DNA of 49,150 bases from Scleroderma bovista (lineage: Eukaryota > Basidiomycota > Agaricomycetes > Boletales > Sclerodermataceae), in contig JAYMGJ010000110.1 in assembly GCA_037178675.1 (NCBI GenBank), forward strand, positions 1-49,150. Direction: 5' to 3'. Below, in pieces: positions 33,826 through 44,917 of this stretch. The notes beneath the pieces were generated by a model, which worked only from the letters and a program-made list of their open reading frames with translations, was not told the DNA's origin and made no database searches. Position numbers and translations under genes: made by a program. Each line of letters begins with the position of its first letter. The stretch's first letter is position 1.

Positions 33826-34053
33826 TCCTAGGGTCGGTAGAGATAAATAAAGCTTTTGTCGTGCTTTTATCCTGGGCTATGATCTTGGATCAACACGTAT
33901 CATAAATATACAAATGACAGATAGCATCACCACTTTGTAAGAAGCGGGTCTAATAACCTTTTTTCGAGTGCTTTTATATTGGCTCCGGACTGCGATGTTC
34001 CTCTCCTCAAGATGTTCGAATCCTGCAAGCCGGGTAAGTGCTGTCGCATTCAA

Positions 34054-34440
34054 TCAATTCGGGACATTGTCGAGGGCCACATGCCGTTTTCCGGCATCCA
34101 CAGCATCAGTGCCCCCTGCCTTCAGCCGTGGCACGCGCACCGTATGTAATAAGCGGGAAAATGTTCGTGGAAGAATGACAATAATAGCGTCCCTAAGTTG
34201 GGCATTAGTTACATCTGGGGCTTTTGCCTACCCCATTTCTTTTGGCCGGGCCACAAGAAATCAAATCTTCTGCCAGGAAATGGTGAAGAGACCGACGACG
34301 GCACCTTTGCGGGCTCGGAGTCCATTGAGACCTCGCGGTTGTCTAGCGGTGAGAGTGGGACAAAGAATGGCTTGATTCTTCAAAATATGCGATCGCTAAT
34401 GTTTCCTTTGTTCGTAAGGCGAGTAATGCTACTTGTGATC
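34054..34440 (-). CDS. Weak candidate gene, unrecognised
   Basis: Not recognised. On the minus strand a segment from about 34390 reads KPFFVPLSPLDNREVSMDSE and then PGRRFDFLWPGQKKW, followed by a possible intron with donor GTAGGC, branch-like TAACTAATG and acceptor ACTTAG. Beyond it one frame reads AIIVILPRTFSRLLHTVRVP and then KAGGTDAVDAGKRHVALDNV up to a stop at 34054. That frame does not match the phase of the intron as drawn, so the model is incomplete. An upstream segment at 34440 (MPRSQVALLALRTKETLAIA) is in another frame. A small gene or a relic are both possible. Confidence 0.25.
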
Positions 34441-35127
34441 TAGGCATCCTGAAAGTCAAATGCCCGAATGACACGATGACAAGTCAGGTAAAATTTGTCA
34501 GTGACTCACTAAATATTTGGGGAATTAAATCTACATCATGACCCGGCCTGTCTCTAACCTAAGACTTTAAATCTCAGTTTCGGCCAAATGGGTTCAATCC
34601 CATGGAGTACCGTGATCTGGAGTAATATCTGGCGGTGGGTTGAAAATCATTGTTTCAATGCCAGAACGACTATCTTCCGGGGGATAGACTGGAAGGGCGA
34701 GTCGCCCTTAGGCAGACCTCAGTAGTGATATTAAAAAATTGACATTCCTTGGTAAGGGCCAACCCAACAAGTAGACGCCTAGTTACAGATCAGCATTGCA
34801 AATGAGAAAGGATTTGGATCACCTTGAGCTAGCTGCACTACTACAACAGCCTATCAGCGAATGACAGATATGCTATCCGTCACAAATGAAGGGTATGCAG
34901 TTGAATGCCTCGTCATAAAGCAACCGAATGTCACCCAAGGTTTAAAACATATTGACTCGAGCTCCTCAGGTACAACAAAAATAGTAACAGGAATTACGCA
35001 ACAATAACCATATATATTTGAGCAATTGATAGCAATCATAGATGAGAAAAATGCAAAGTTTTCATGTTATGCAACAGCAGCTCGGAGGGCTTTTACAATG
35101 ATACAGATCACAGATCACAGCCATGAC
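34441..35127. other. AT-richer intergenic stretch
   Basis: About 690 bp with no recognised gene. A perfect 8-bp inverted repeat around one base lies at 34693-34709. A tRNA T-arm-like string (ATGGGTTCAATCCCAT) at 34600 has no tRNA around it. The right end is probably the SEY1 3' UTR. Confidence 0.45.
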
Positions 35128-38100
35128 TTAGAAAGCTCCCACGGGTTTCAGCTCAATTTCCTCGCCTGCGTCATGATAAACAGACGAAGTTGAGTTCATC
35201 CTCGCTGTAATGTTCGTCTTGGTGAACGAAGAGCCAAGCTTTGGTGCTGAAGGACTACGCTCAGGAGAACGAGGAGAGCGTTGTGACGAAGAGCTCGTCG
35301 ATGATGAGGTGGATGTCAGTGCTGGGGCCTCAGGGACAGGCTGCGAAAAGTGCTCGCGGAGACGAGTCGTCACTTGTTGCTGAATCTGGTGGGGATGAAG
35401 TTAATTGCACACTCACTCAAGAGGCGAATGACGATCCTGAAAGCTCACCTCGCCTGCTACCGTCTTTGATACTTGAAGGAGGGGACCCGCTAATCCCAGC
35501 CTTAAGATGAGGTACCTAAGTAGCAAAGTGAAACTGTGACACAATCCTTCAATGAAAACACTTACGCCAAAGTAGCCGCCCCGATGGTCAACATGAAATA
35601 TAGTGGGTTGAACAACACTAGCATCGCCTCGTTCCACCCGAGCACCAGCATCACACCGTACATCCAGTAAGGCACCTGGGCAATCGAGGACACTGTGCTC
35701 CGTTTGGCCTCAACGTAGTAGGCATCGGCATCTCTGCGGAAACGATTTGACAAATCAACGCATTTTGTCTCAGAGAAAATGGTGAGGGTGGACGTGAAGT
35801 CAATCTCCTCTTCCGGAGGTGAGGATGGAGGGGCGGGTGGCAGTGTATATTCGAGAGATGAATCCTGTGGCTCAATGGTGGCATACAGAGGAATGAGGGC
35901 AAGCGTCTGAACAGAAACAAGATGAGTCATGAAGCCGTGCTGCAATTCTGGCCAACAAACCTGGTCCTTGGCCTTCTTGAAAGCCCCATCGATATCATCA
36001 TCAGGTTTCCACACCCTTGGGACCCCCTGGTCATCGTACCGGAAGCGTTCTTCGAAATGCATGCGCAGCTTCGAAAGGATGACTGTGTCAGCAGTTTGTT
36101 CATCTATCTTGGCTCGGAGAGCCTGCCAAGCGCGCCTTCGAATAGTGGCGAGGGAGTCAATATTCTCTTCCTCGGTACAATTAAATGCTGCAGAATGAGA
36201 TGAGAATGTACACGAGCACAAAGTGCCAAAGGATTTACTCTTGGCCTTGGTAAGATAAGATGACTCTGCCTTTTCTAGCCATTTCTTGAATGCCACCATA
36301 ACTTTGTCCCACATATCTAGAGTGCCGCTGTTGAGAGCCAGTTCTACCGGCTCCGAAATCTGTTTCTTGAAATTTCTCTACATTTCAAGCGGGAGATAAA
36401 CTCTAGATCAACACAATCACGTGAAACGTACCTCGATAAGATTGACCATCTTCTTCGTCTCGTCCTTTCGGAAGATATCCGCCACGTTCTCTGACTCCTC
36501 CTTGAGCAGCAAAAGATCTTCTTCCCAACTCCAGTCCTTGTCTTCGATGCACGCCTCCCGTGCAACTTCAACAAAGTTATCTTCGCATTCTCTCCTTGCT
36601 TTATCGACAACATCAGCGAAGTTAACATCTCCTCCACCAGGTGATAATAAGTTCTGCAATGTTGCTTTGAACGTGGATAAGCACGTTTTGTGAAGGTTCT
36701 TGAGCTGACCAAGGAAAAGGGGACTGAGAGTGGATGTGATGGTTGCATGCAAATCGAGGCGTTTGCGGGTGTAAACGCCATTGTGATACCGTGAAGCGTC
36801 ACGGTCGTAACGTGCTAAAGAAGTGGTTCGAAACAATTCGGTGATCATGATAATGCGTAAGGGAGCCGAACTCACCGAGAGCCTGATCTCTCCAACTCCT
36901 CATTAGTCCACCCAATCCCTGGACGACTTTCCCGGCCTCAATGGGTCGTTTCTGGGACTTTGCTTGTTCAATGAATTCGCCTAGTGCAGTTGAGGAGATT
37001 TCGTCACATCGGAACTGAGCCAAAAGTTCCTGCTGGGTTGGAAGATCGAGGTCTTTGTTACTTTGAACTTGTTCCTGTTTTCAGAAGAAATGTCAGACCA
37101 GTGTATGGCCAAAATATCGAAGTGACGTACCCAGATATTCTCCATGTAAACTGCAACACCATCTGCAGGAATGCGTTTGTGGTATATGTCCTTGAAAACA
37201 TAGTTTTCTCGAGATTTATCCGCGAATCTCTCCCTCAGTTTGGCGACCTCATCCTCAAATTTTTGTGACTCGAGAATCTTATGAGGGAGTGCAGTGAAAG
37301 CAAGGTCAAAGTAATCTAAAAGTTGAGCTTGAGCAAGTGCTGGAGGCTTTGATAGCGAATCCCATATGCGAGTCAAGTCAGCGGTTAGCGTAGTTTGAAG
37401 ATTGGACAATGGGGTCACGCCAATGTGGTCTCGAATTACGAAAAGAAGTAGCGTGCGGGTCTGAGGGCTGTTCAGGGATTCCATAATTAGGTAATTTCCT
37501 GGAGATGATGATGTGGTGCTCACCCCTCCTGAGTCTTTTTCCCAAACAAGCCAAGGTTGACCTCAAATACCGTTTTGAGCAGTCCCATGTTAGCACCCTG
37601 GTACAGTCCCACTTGGTGTTCCCACAGGTTGATGATGAGGACTTCTGAGGAGGCCAAGGAGAAAAGGGCGGATTTGCGTTCGAAATCTTGGTCCTCTCCT
37701 CGCTCGCGCCCATCTGTCCCCTCGACGTCCATAACTAGCACGCTCATATCCTTTCCCCGACACATCCATATACCTATAATAGTGAGTGAAACGGATCAGG
37801 GGCGGCCAGCGAGTGCATTGTACAGGCAGACCTTTAGTTGTCTGTTGCCGCTTTGTTTCGTCCATGACATCAAAGGTCGTTCCAAATAATCTGTTCAGTA
37901 GTGTACCTTGGCATGAAGTGTAAGAGAAGCAAGCGACGCGGCAGGACACGAGGACGTGGGACTAACTCTTTCCTGTTGACTGAGAGCCAAATACGGCGAC
38001 GATATTGTAGTTGAACCCAGCATCCCGGAGGCCCCATCTTTCTAGTTGAGCGGAAAGGTGTGGACTGTTGGCCACGGTTGTTAGTACCGGAGGTGCATGG

Positions 38101-38378
38101 CACACAAGGGCTGCTGATGCAACTGACTGCAACGCGCCTCGATGCAGCGTCAAAGGTTTGTTCGAGTATACGAACTGCAGCACGATATAGTGTGCAAGGA
38201 AGACGACGTGTACTCACGTGAAATTCTTCTCGTCATTGATGATCTGTATCTGCTCTGAAGCACTGGTGGGGATGTGGCCGTTGGACATAAGCTGAGATTT
38301 TGTGGACCCATTGACGTGTGCTGCGGTGTCTGTGGATGATGGGGTTGTCGAGGGCTGTATTGCGAGCGATTCGGACAT
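35128..38378 (-). CDS. SEY1: ER membrane-fusion GTPase Sey1 (RHD3/atlastin-like)
   Basis: A dynamin-like GTPase that drives homotypic fusion of ER tubules. Seen after splicing: [20 protein letters not shown] then [20 protein letters not shown] (P-loop GSQSTGKST), [15 protein letters not shown] (switch I Thr), [20 protein letters not shown] (switch II DxEGTDG), [19 protein letters not shown], and [10 protein letters not shown] (G4 RD). A long helical region follows, then [20 protein letters not shown] and [20 protein letters not shown], then the hairpin pair [20 protein letters not shown] and [15 protein letters not shown]. The cytosolic tail is Ser-rich ([19 protein letters not shown]). About eleven exons. 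Two introns (51 and 54 nt) are stop-free multiples of three. The ATG at 38378 ([12 protein letters not shown]) is chosen over an in-frame Met at 38468. It is divergent from the small basic gene at 38539. Confidence 0.95.
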
Positions 38379-38478
38379 TGTGCAGGCGAAGGAGGAAGGC
38401 TGGCGTTGCCGCGTTGGTTCTGTTTTTGCACGGGCGATGCTTCTCACGCGGGTACCATGCGCGGACAAGGGGAAGCGG

Positions 38479-38485
38479 TATAAAA
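38479..38485 (+). promoter_or_regulatory. TATA box upstream of the 53-aa gene
   Basis: TATAAAA lies 53 bp upstream of the ATG at 38539, with a CT-rich stretch between, a typical fungal core promoter with a very short leader. It sits in the 160-bp gap shared with the SEY1 start. Confidence 0.6.
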
Positions 38486-38538
38486 CCCCTTCTTTTGTCC
38501 CATCCTTCTTTCTTCATCCCAACTCACCTCCACTCACC

Positions 38539-38700
38539 ATGATCATCAACTGGGCCTACAAAAAGTACAAGGCGAAGAAACAGGCGAAGGAGGAGAAGCG
38601 TGCCGCAGCTGCTGGTGGGAGTGCCCAGCCTGCGCAAGAGCAGGAGACTCAGCCACCCCGGACCTCGTCTGACGCCCCAAGGCAAGACAACCAGCAATAA
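38539..38700 (+). CDS. Small basic protein (53 aa), unrecognised
   Basis: A short uninterrupted frame: MIINWAYKKYKAKKQAKEEK, then an Ala/Gly linker, then a Gln/Pro/Ser-rich hydrophilic tail ending DNQQ. The start has a strong context (CTCACCATGA) and a TATA box plus CT-rich leader upstream. The first half would form a basic amphipathic helix. No cysteines, signal peptide or membrane segment. Function unknown; a further 3' exon after 38700 cannot be excluded. Confidence 0.6.
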   Translation: MIINWAYKKYKAKKQAKEEKRAAAAGGSAQPAQEQETQPPRTSSDAPRQDNQQ

Positions 38701-39188
38701 GTGTGTACTGTGTGCCACCTTCCGCTCCCCTCATGCATTGACTGACACTGCGCTCCAGATATCCTGTCTGTTCTCCTGCTCCAACATCATGTACCACTTT
38801 GGAGGTAACATACTCTCCTTTGTCGTTGAGCCCTTCATGCTGAACACCTTTCATTACTTTCAGCCACCTTTGTAGTTCTGCTTGACGCTATTCACGTTCT
38901 ATTATGACTTGCTATGAGACTCGCAGTTATTGTACCCATCTTTTCTGTCCCGCTGGCTCATTGTTACCATCACATACCCTGTTTGATATCTCAATACCTG
39001 CCTCCTCAATGCTTCATTGGTTTACCGATCCGAACCGGTCTGAAATTCCATGTTGATTTATACGCCCTCAAGCTTCTTTCCCAGTCGCGCCCTCGATGTT
39101 AACCTTCTTTCTGAGGCTTCCTTGTACAGGATTCGTGATGGTGGCAGAAACACATGTGCACTTTCACACTTCCTGGATATGCCTCACA
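38701..39188. other. Intergenic before the tRNA genes
   Basis: About 490 bp with no recognisable coding content. Probably the 3' UTR of the small gene and the 5' flank of the first tRNA. Confidence 0.5.
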
Positions 39189-39262
39189 GGTCTGGTGGCG
39201 TAGTTGGTTATCGCATCTGTCTAACACACAGAAGGTCCCCTGTTCGAGCCAGGGTCAGATCA
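39189..39262 (+). tRNA. tRNA-Val (AAC), copy 1
   Basis: A 74-nt cloverleaf. Acceptor GGTCTGG pairs with TCAGATC (two G-U pairs), discriminator A. The anticodon stem TCTGT/ACAGA encloses loop CTAACAC, so the anticodon is AAC (Val). The T arm is CCCTG-TTCGAGC-CAGGG. The B box GTTCGAGCC and an A-box-like TGGCGTAGTTGG are present. No intron. Confidence 0.93.
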
Positions 39263-39266
39263 TATG

Positions 39267-39271
39267 TTTTT
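39267..39271 (+). terminator. Pol III terminator of tRNA-Val copy 1
   Basis: A T5 run five bases after the tRNA 3' end, the usual RNA polymerase III stop signal. Confidence 0.7.
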
Positions 39272-39327
39272 ATTTTGTGCAGAGCCTGTTTATCCTGGAT
39301 TTTCATCTCGCTCCCACCTGTTCCGAA

Positions 39328-39401
39328 GGTCTGATGGCGTAGTTGGTTATCGCATCTGTCTAACACACAGAAGGTCTCCTGTTCGAGCCAGGGTCAGATC
39401 A
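39328..39401 (+). tRNA. tRNA-Val (AAC), copy 2
   Basis: A second 74-nt copy in tandem, 65 bp after the first. It differs at position 7 (A instead of G, giving a Watson-Crick A-U pair) and at the first T-stem base (T instead of C, a G-U wobble). Anticodon AAC and the A and B boxes are intact. Flanks differ, so any duplication was confined to the gene or is old. Confidence 0.93.
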
Positions 39402-39402
39402 C

Positions 39403-39406
39403 TTTT
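39403..39406 (+). terminator. Pol III terminator of tRNA-Val copy 2
   Basis: TTTT one base past the tRNA end, backed up by another TTTT at 39408-39411. Confidence 0.65.
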
Positions 39407-39493
39407 CTTTTAGTCCTTTTTGCATGAGGATAGCTCCACATCACCCTAGGCAGTATTGTGCTACGTCAGATACAAAGTCCCTATTGCAACCAT

Positions 39494-40182
39494 TCACGCC
39501 TTGGAAACATTGACAATTGCGCCATGCGCCAACGCACGGCTGTAGGGGCAAGCCTGCAGGGAATGTGGAGTGTGATCTCTGAACAAAAAATATAAAAAAG
39601 AAGCACGCACATCGTGGCCAGCCTTGATAAGTTCTTCGTCCTCCACACCCCCAACTTCGATATCGACCGCAAGACCAAATCCACCGAGTTTTTCTGCCTC
39701 TCCAAGATGTACATTTACGTGGATGACCGCATTGTTGGCAGCGTCCTTCTTCCCCATCCGACCAGCCATCATTTGGAGGGCCCCAAGGAAGCATGCTGGG
39801 TGCGATCGTTGGTATTCTGTAGTCAATTGTAGCGAGTGTGTGAATGAATACATACATGCGTAACCCATGGCAAAGAGTTGTTCGGGATTCTGTCCATTGC
39901 CTTGACCACCTAACGACTTGGGCATTGCAAAGTGCAGCGAGAAGTCGTCAGACTTCACCACTCCCCTGCGTCCTTGCCCGGATGCCGTAGCATGCGCAGT
40001 ATGCTACGTGCGTCGTACAGCGTTCATAGAGGGTTGGACTACACGACAACACATACCTTGCGTTCCTTGAGCACAATTCCCTTTTTAGTTCCTGTAACAG
40101 CCGTTACATACGAGCGTGCTTGCGTTGCAAGGGCCCGACGACACGCGTTCTGAATGAGTGTTTGAGAAGTAACAGAAAACAT
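39494..40182 (-). CDS. Ohr/OsmC-type organic hydroperoxide peroxidase, probably mitochondrial
   Basis: The Ohr/OsmC family reduces organic hydroperoxides with two cysteines, in bacteria using lipoylated proteins as reductant. Seen after splicing: a presequence-like N-terminus (MFSVTSQTLIQNACRRALAT, Arg-containing and acid-free), then HTAHATASGQGRRGVVKSDD, MPKSLGGQGNGQNPEQLFAM, GYASCFLGALQMMAG (peroxidatic Cys), IHVNVHLGEAEKLGGFGLAV, and HDACPYSRALAHGAIVNVSK (resolving Cys). Both cysteines and the conserved Arg and Glu are present. Four exons (40182-40057, 40003-39856, 39795-39611, 39553-39494) give 172 aa. A mitochondrial location would fit use of lipoyl proteins there. The gene lies between the tRNA pair and RSE1. 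Confidence 0.92.
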
Positions 40183-40350
40183 TTTGCAAGTATAACTGTG
40201 CGGACAGCGGAAGCAAATGTGGCCAGAGTGAAGCCGGGCCTGGGAAGTGGATTGTTTACTACAAGTCGATCTCGAGAGTCAAGCGTATTATAAGATGTAG
40301 AAGAAGGATGAAGAAGCTATGGCAGTATACACTTCTTAAGCTATCGTTGA

Positions 40351-43300
40351 CTAGAACCCACTTGCTGTTATCCTCAGCTGTTCCAACTTCTTCAGCACCT
40401 CTCCCACCGTACGGTCCAACTCACTTGCAATAGAACTTTGCTTGGGGGCAGGTAAATGAGCGTAGGTCTCACAAAGATCGCCGTCCACCACCGCCTTCAC
40501 AGGGGCGTAGTAGCCTCTCCAAGAGAGGTGATCACGACCCACAAGGCTGATCTGTTCTGTTCGCATGTGTTGTTCCAGCGTCGAGATGAAGTCTACGTCC
40601 TCCTTCGAAACAAACGGAACAAGAACACCGATGGTGCCATGTAGGCCGGTATACAAGAGGACTTCTCGTCCTCCTGCAACCAGAGACACCTTTTGCATCG
40701 AGGTTATCAGGTCGCCAACATGGAAATGACAAAGAATCTTCGTCTTGTGGGGAGCACCCATCAACTGGCCCTTCTCGTGTAGGATACCAGCACCCGTAGG
40801 GTCATTGTCAACCTGCTCCGAAACTTTCTGGTCGAGGCGGTTCACAAAGATGTTGCCAAAGCGGTCACTGGCTGCCACGGTGTAATAATCCACCATCGTC
40901 GCAGCAACGATCCACCTTGGTTGTATGTCATCTGCAAAGACCAGGAGTCGGTTTTCTGGCGCTTTGTACACCGCGTGGGATATCGACTCTTGCATATCGC
41001 CAACAACAATTCTCGAGCCTTGCGTGTTGAGCGTCACAATTGCAGAGGAAAACGACTGATACTTGGATAAGTAGGTGACACGGTCCTAGTTAGCAAAGCG
41101 TACCTTGTTCTCCACCTTCCGGAGTAACTTTTTCTTCCCCATCTCATATATACGCAGAGCCTTGCCCACACCAGCCACAAGACGTCCTTGGAATGCCATT
41201 ACAGCGAGCGGCACATCATCCAGTTCGGTCTTGTGCAGTAATTCCAGTCCTGTTCCATCTTGCGCGAACGTGTAAGTCCGCAGGAAACCACTAGTACATG
41301 ACCGTGGTGCTAAGAACGTATCCGAAGCGGTGCCCACAACCAGGTGAAGTTCGCCACCTCGAGCAGCGAATGGGACGACTGCCAGAGAAAATGCCGCTTC
41401 ATTGTTGTCCAGGTGTACCATCGCAACTGTCTTCGCCTACAATGGAATGGACATGTGAACCAGATACAGAAGGTAATCTCACACACCTCCACAGGATCAA
41501 TAATCCTTATGGCCGAGGCCCATGTACCAGTCGGTGCTTTGACCCGGCCAAAAACCCCTGGGAGGAGTTGGAGCATTTCCTCATCAATGGGTTTGCCAGC
41601 TTGTTTCTGAAAAACGCACTATCAGTACTTGGTACTCGTTTGAAAACAAAAACATTCACCAATTGGGCCAATCCCTTGCTAATAGCCTCTTCACTCAGAA
41701 CACGATGGTCACCTTCTATGAGGTACAAGAACCGATTAGTGGGATGCGAGATAAACTTGCGAGGAGTGTAAGACAGTGGAATGACGTCTTGCTTGAGCTT
41801 CATACCAAGCTTGGGAATTTGAAAGATCCTGAAGGAAAATGAGATCAGATTCTTGTTGTAGAAGTGGAAGATTGACAATGTGATCTCTCAGTAGGAACGA
41901 TTGGTAATTTAGGGTGTCGGCCATTTCCTCCGCAGAGGTTATCCGAGTAGGAATTGCATCTCAGAAGGATGATAATAAGAAATTCGAACTCACCGAAGTA
42001 CACTGCCAGTAATACCAATGAAGCCCTCTGGGCTGAGCTCGGCGGAGAAACTCCATGCATAGTCAAGGTTCTCGAAGATGAGAGGGGTGAAATGCATCAG
42101 ATTTTGGTGGGTGTAGTTGAGCCATGATCTCGACGACAATGCAAGGATTGCGGGGTTCTTCTGTATCTCAACGCGGACCAACTTGATTGGACGTGTACCC
42201 AAGAAGCTAAATGAATCTGTTAGTAAAATATCCTGACAGAACACAAAAACTTACCGTGTGCGTGTATCTGTTAATTGGCCATTGATTGGATCAAGCACAG
42301 TGCGTAGAAGAACGCCATTTTGTAAACCAATGTTGACGAACATGGTTGGCTGTGCTTTATTGATACTTGAATCCAGCATATCGGCAATGCAGATAGCAGA
42401 CGGCGGTGCCGTTAGTGCTTGAAGACTTATGGTCTCCAAGGTGCTTTCGGGGTCGAGGGAGATGATCCGGACAGTTTGGTCTTCACATCCAACTGCCTAA
42501 TGCAAGTGTTGTCAGCACTTCAAATACTACATCAACCACTTCTTACTAGGTAAGGTGTTCGTTGCCGTCCCTCAGGTACTTCCGCTATGCTAAGAGCGAG
42601 TACAGTGGAACCCATGGCTTTCCGGTCCTGGTACTCGTTAAGTTGCCCATCCAAGTCAAGCTCGAAGTAGACCAGTTCAGCAGAGCTTAGTGCGACAACC
42701 ACCTGCCGCTTGTTCGTCGTTGCCGCTACTATGGTTTTTCTGTCTGGTACTCGCCACTCATTCACACGCCGATCGGCAAGCACATGTCGAATGCCATGAG
42801 GATGAACTTGGAGAAGAGCGTCAGCGCCAATTTGTTGGACAGCGAGCGTTGGCGCAGAAGAAAGGAAACCGGTGTCCTGGACTTCTTCAATGGTCTCGCC
42901 TATGGACAATACTAGTGTGCCATTGACGAACGAAAGGATAATGTATGAATCAAATTCATCTATAACCAAAATTTAAGCGCATAATGACCAGAATGTACTA
43001 GAATCACGAACCAGATTCTCGTTGTTTTGTCGTCCATACGGCGTTCGGAATTCCCGGTAGCTCTGAACTGACGGATTCTTCAATATCCAAACCGTGTCGG
43101 AGCATTCTGAACGTGCTCCTCGGTCCCCGCCCACAAGCTGTAAAAATTTGGGGAGTATCGGAGTTTGGCAGAGCATTCATCACTTTTGAGTCCATGATTG
43201 GGTCTAGCGACTCAAGATCGTCAGCTAAGACAAGATTTTCCAGTGGCCGAGGCCGAAAATGTGTATGGGGCAGAGGGGTAGTGGGATCTGACATGCCAAA

Positions 43301-44679
43301 TGAAGGATATGACGTCGAACTGAACTCAGGCTCGTCGTCGTCATCACCCAATTTTTGGAATTGGTACAGATGACTAGAAGGAAATCTCGTCAACACCCAA
43401 GGGTCATCGAACTGAAGATCAAGTACTCACTGATTTCCAAACTCGGAAGCAACGAAAAGGAAACCAGATTTAAGAATACAGAGACTGGAAGCAACAGGCA
43501 CAGTGTCAAAATACTTGATTTTCAATGCTCTGACTTCATCATCTTCATGATCGATTGTGACCTTGAACAAGTCGCCATCTTCACTTTGAAGGAGGAAAAA
43601 GAATGCGCCCTGAAATTTGCTAACAGTCAAGACTGGTCAACAGGATTTTACAAACAACGGACCTTCATCTTGTGCATGACAGCAGCAACAATTATGACAC
43701 CTCGCGAGGGGTCTTCCAAGGGATGTTTCCGGCGTGGAATGGAAACTCGGTGCTGAGGTCGGTCCATGTGACGATAAATGATGTGATCTTCGCAACAAAC
43801 TAGGACACCGGAAGGCCCATCGAACTGGTCGGACGATGCTGATTGACCTCCGGGTACCTGTACAAGAAGGTTAGCCCGTGGATCGGTCGGCTCACTCCAT
43901 TTGCGGACGACATGGTTGAGACCAAGGTCGAGTTCGTAATAGGTTAACATCTGCGATAGGTAACTGCTGTGAGCTGAGAAGATCCTGTTATATTCTCGAC
44001 GGACCTTTTCTGCGTTATTGAACGCTTCACCAGTCGGGTCCTGGTCGGATTCTGTATAGTCGACCTCCAGTGCTGCAAACAATGGATTTTCAAAACCGAC
44101 ATCGAGGCCAATAATGTAGTGAATAATCGCGTTGTTTTTGTGCGCCTCCAAAGGGGACGAGATAGTCAAATTGGCTGCGGCGTCACGGTTGAGAATATAC
44201 ACTAATTTTGCTTTCTCCATGGCGGATATCATGACACTTCGTCCCTTGGGGTCGGTAGCAAGGTACTGTCCAGGTACTATCCGCCGCGCTCCAGACTTGC
44301 CGAATGTTTCCTGATGCAACTTGACGAAGCTACTGGTTTTGGGATCGTAGTCTAATATTACTATACGACCTGAATCCGACCCTACGATTGCATAGTCTGA
44401 GAACGATGTGTGAATAAGACTGGAGTAACGCGCGATACGTACGAGGGGCTCACCCTTGGTACTGCCAGTAAGTCGGAACGCTGCCAAAGAGCGGATTGAA
44501 CCGAAGACATCAGTAGCAATGACGGTAGAGAGCTTTCCGGTCTGGACGTCAGGTCGTAAAAGCTCGATGCGTGAGCCATGAGAGACGATGATTTCTTGTG
44601 TCCGGGCGCCAGAAAAGTTTCCAACAACTGCCTGCGTTGCGGCTGTTGGAGGCTGTAGTGTCAAATTGTACAAATGCAT
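40351..44679 (-). CDS. RSE1: SF3b subunit Rse1 (SF3B3/SAP130)
   Basis: A three-beta-propeller scaffold of the U2 snRNP SF3b complex, essential for branch-site recognition. Seen after splicing: [134 protein letters not shown] with [44 protein letters not shown], and the end [20 protein letters not shown]. About ten exons and roughly 1,200 aa, like the human protein. A 57-nt stop-free intron after LTGSTK hides in the first long frame. One intron near 41830-41993 is about 160 nt, longer than the rest. The ATG at 44679 matches the conserved family start. Confidence 0.95.
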
Positions 44680-44917
44680 ACCGAAACTCGCCAACCCGTA
44701 AAAAGCACCCCGATGGTCGCAAGCGAGACAAGTCAGACTGAGGAGCCCAAGACAAACTTGTTTACTCACCCAAAAATCAGCGGATAAGTTTGGTTTTGTT
44801 TGTCTCGTTTGGAAGGAACGTGTTTATTAAAGAACGACTAAGGGAGGAAAAAAAGCCTAAGGAATTTCGAACAAGAGTAGTAATGTGTAGAAGAAATCGA
44901 CAGAGAGGGAGGGGGGT

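Noticed and set aside
33968..34375. 135-codon plus-strand frame
   Set aside because: Composition is Arg/Ser/Pro shadow-like with no family feature; the opposite strand is more protein-like.
34580..34650. tRNA-like T-arm string GGGTTCAATCCC
   Set aside because: The loop is one base short and no acceptor, D or anticodon stems can be formed around it.
34693..34709. Inverted repeat AAGGGCGA-G-TCGCCCTT as a regulatory operator
   Set aside because: A single short palindrome in intergenic DNA with no neighbouring start; chance cannot be excluded.
39441..39863. Several long frames on both strands over the Ohr gene
   Set aside because: They are shadows of the spliced Ohr/OsmC exons, which carry the two catalytic cysteines.
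41736..41993. Minus-strand frame inside an RSE1 intron as a separate exon
   Set aside because: RSE1 family continuity joins GSVLR directly to IFQIPKLG; the intervening peptide has no counterpart in the family.
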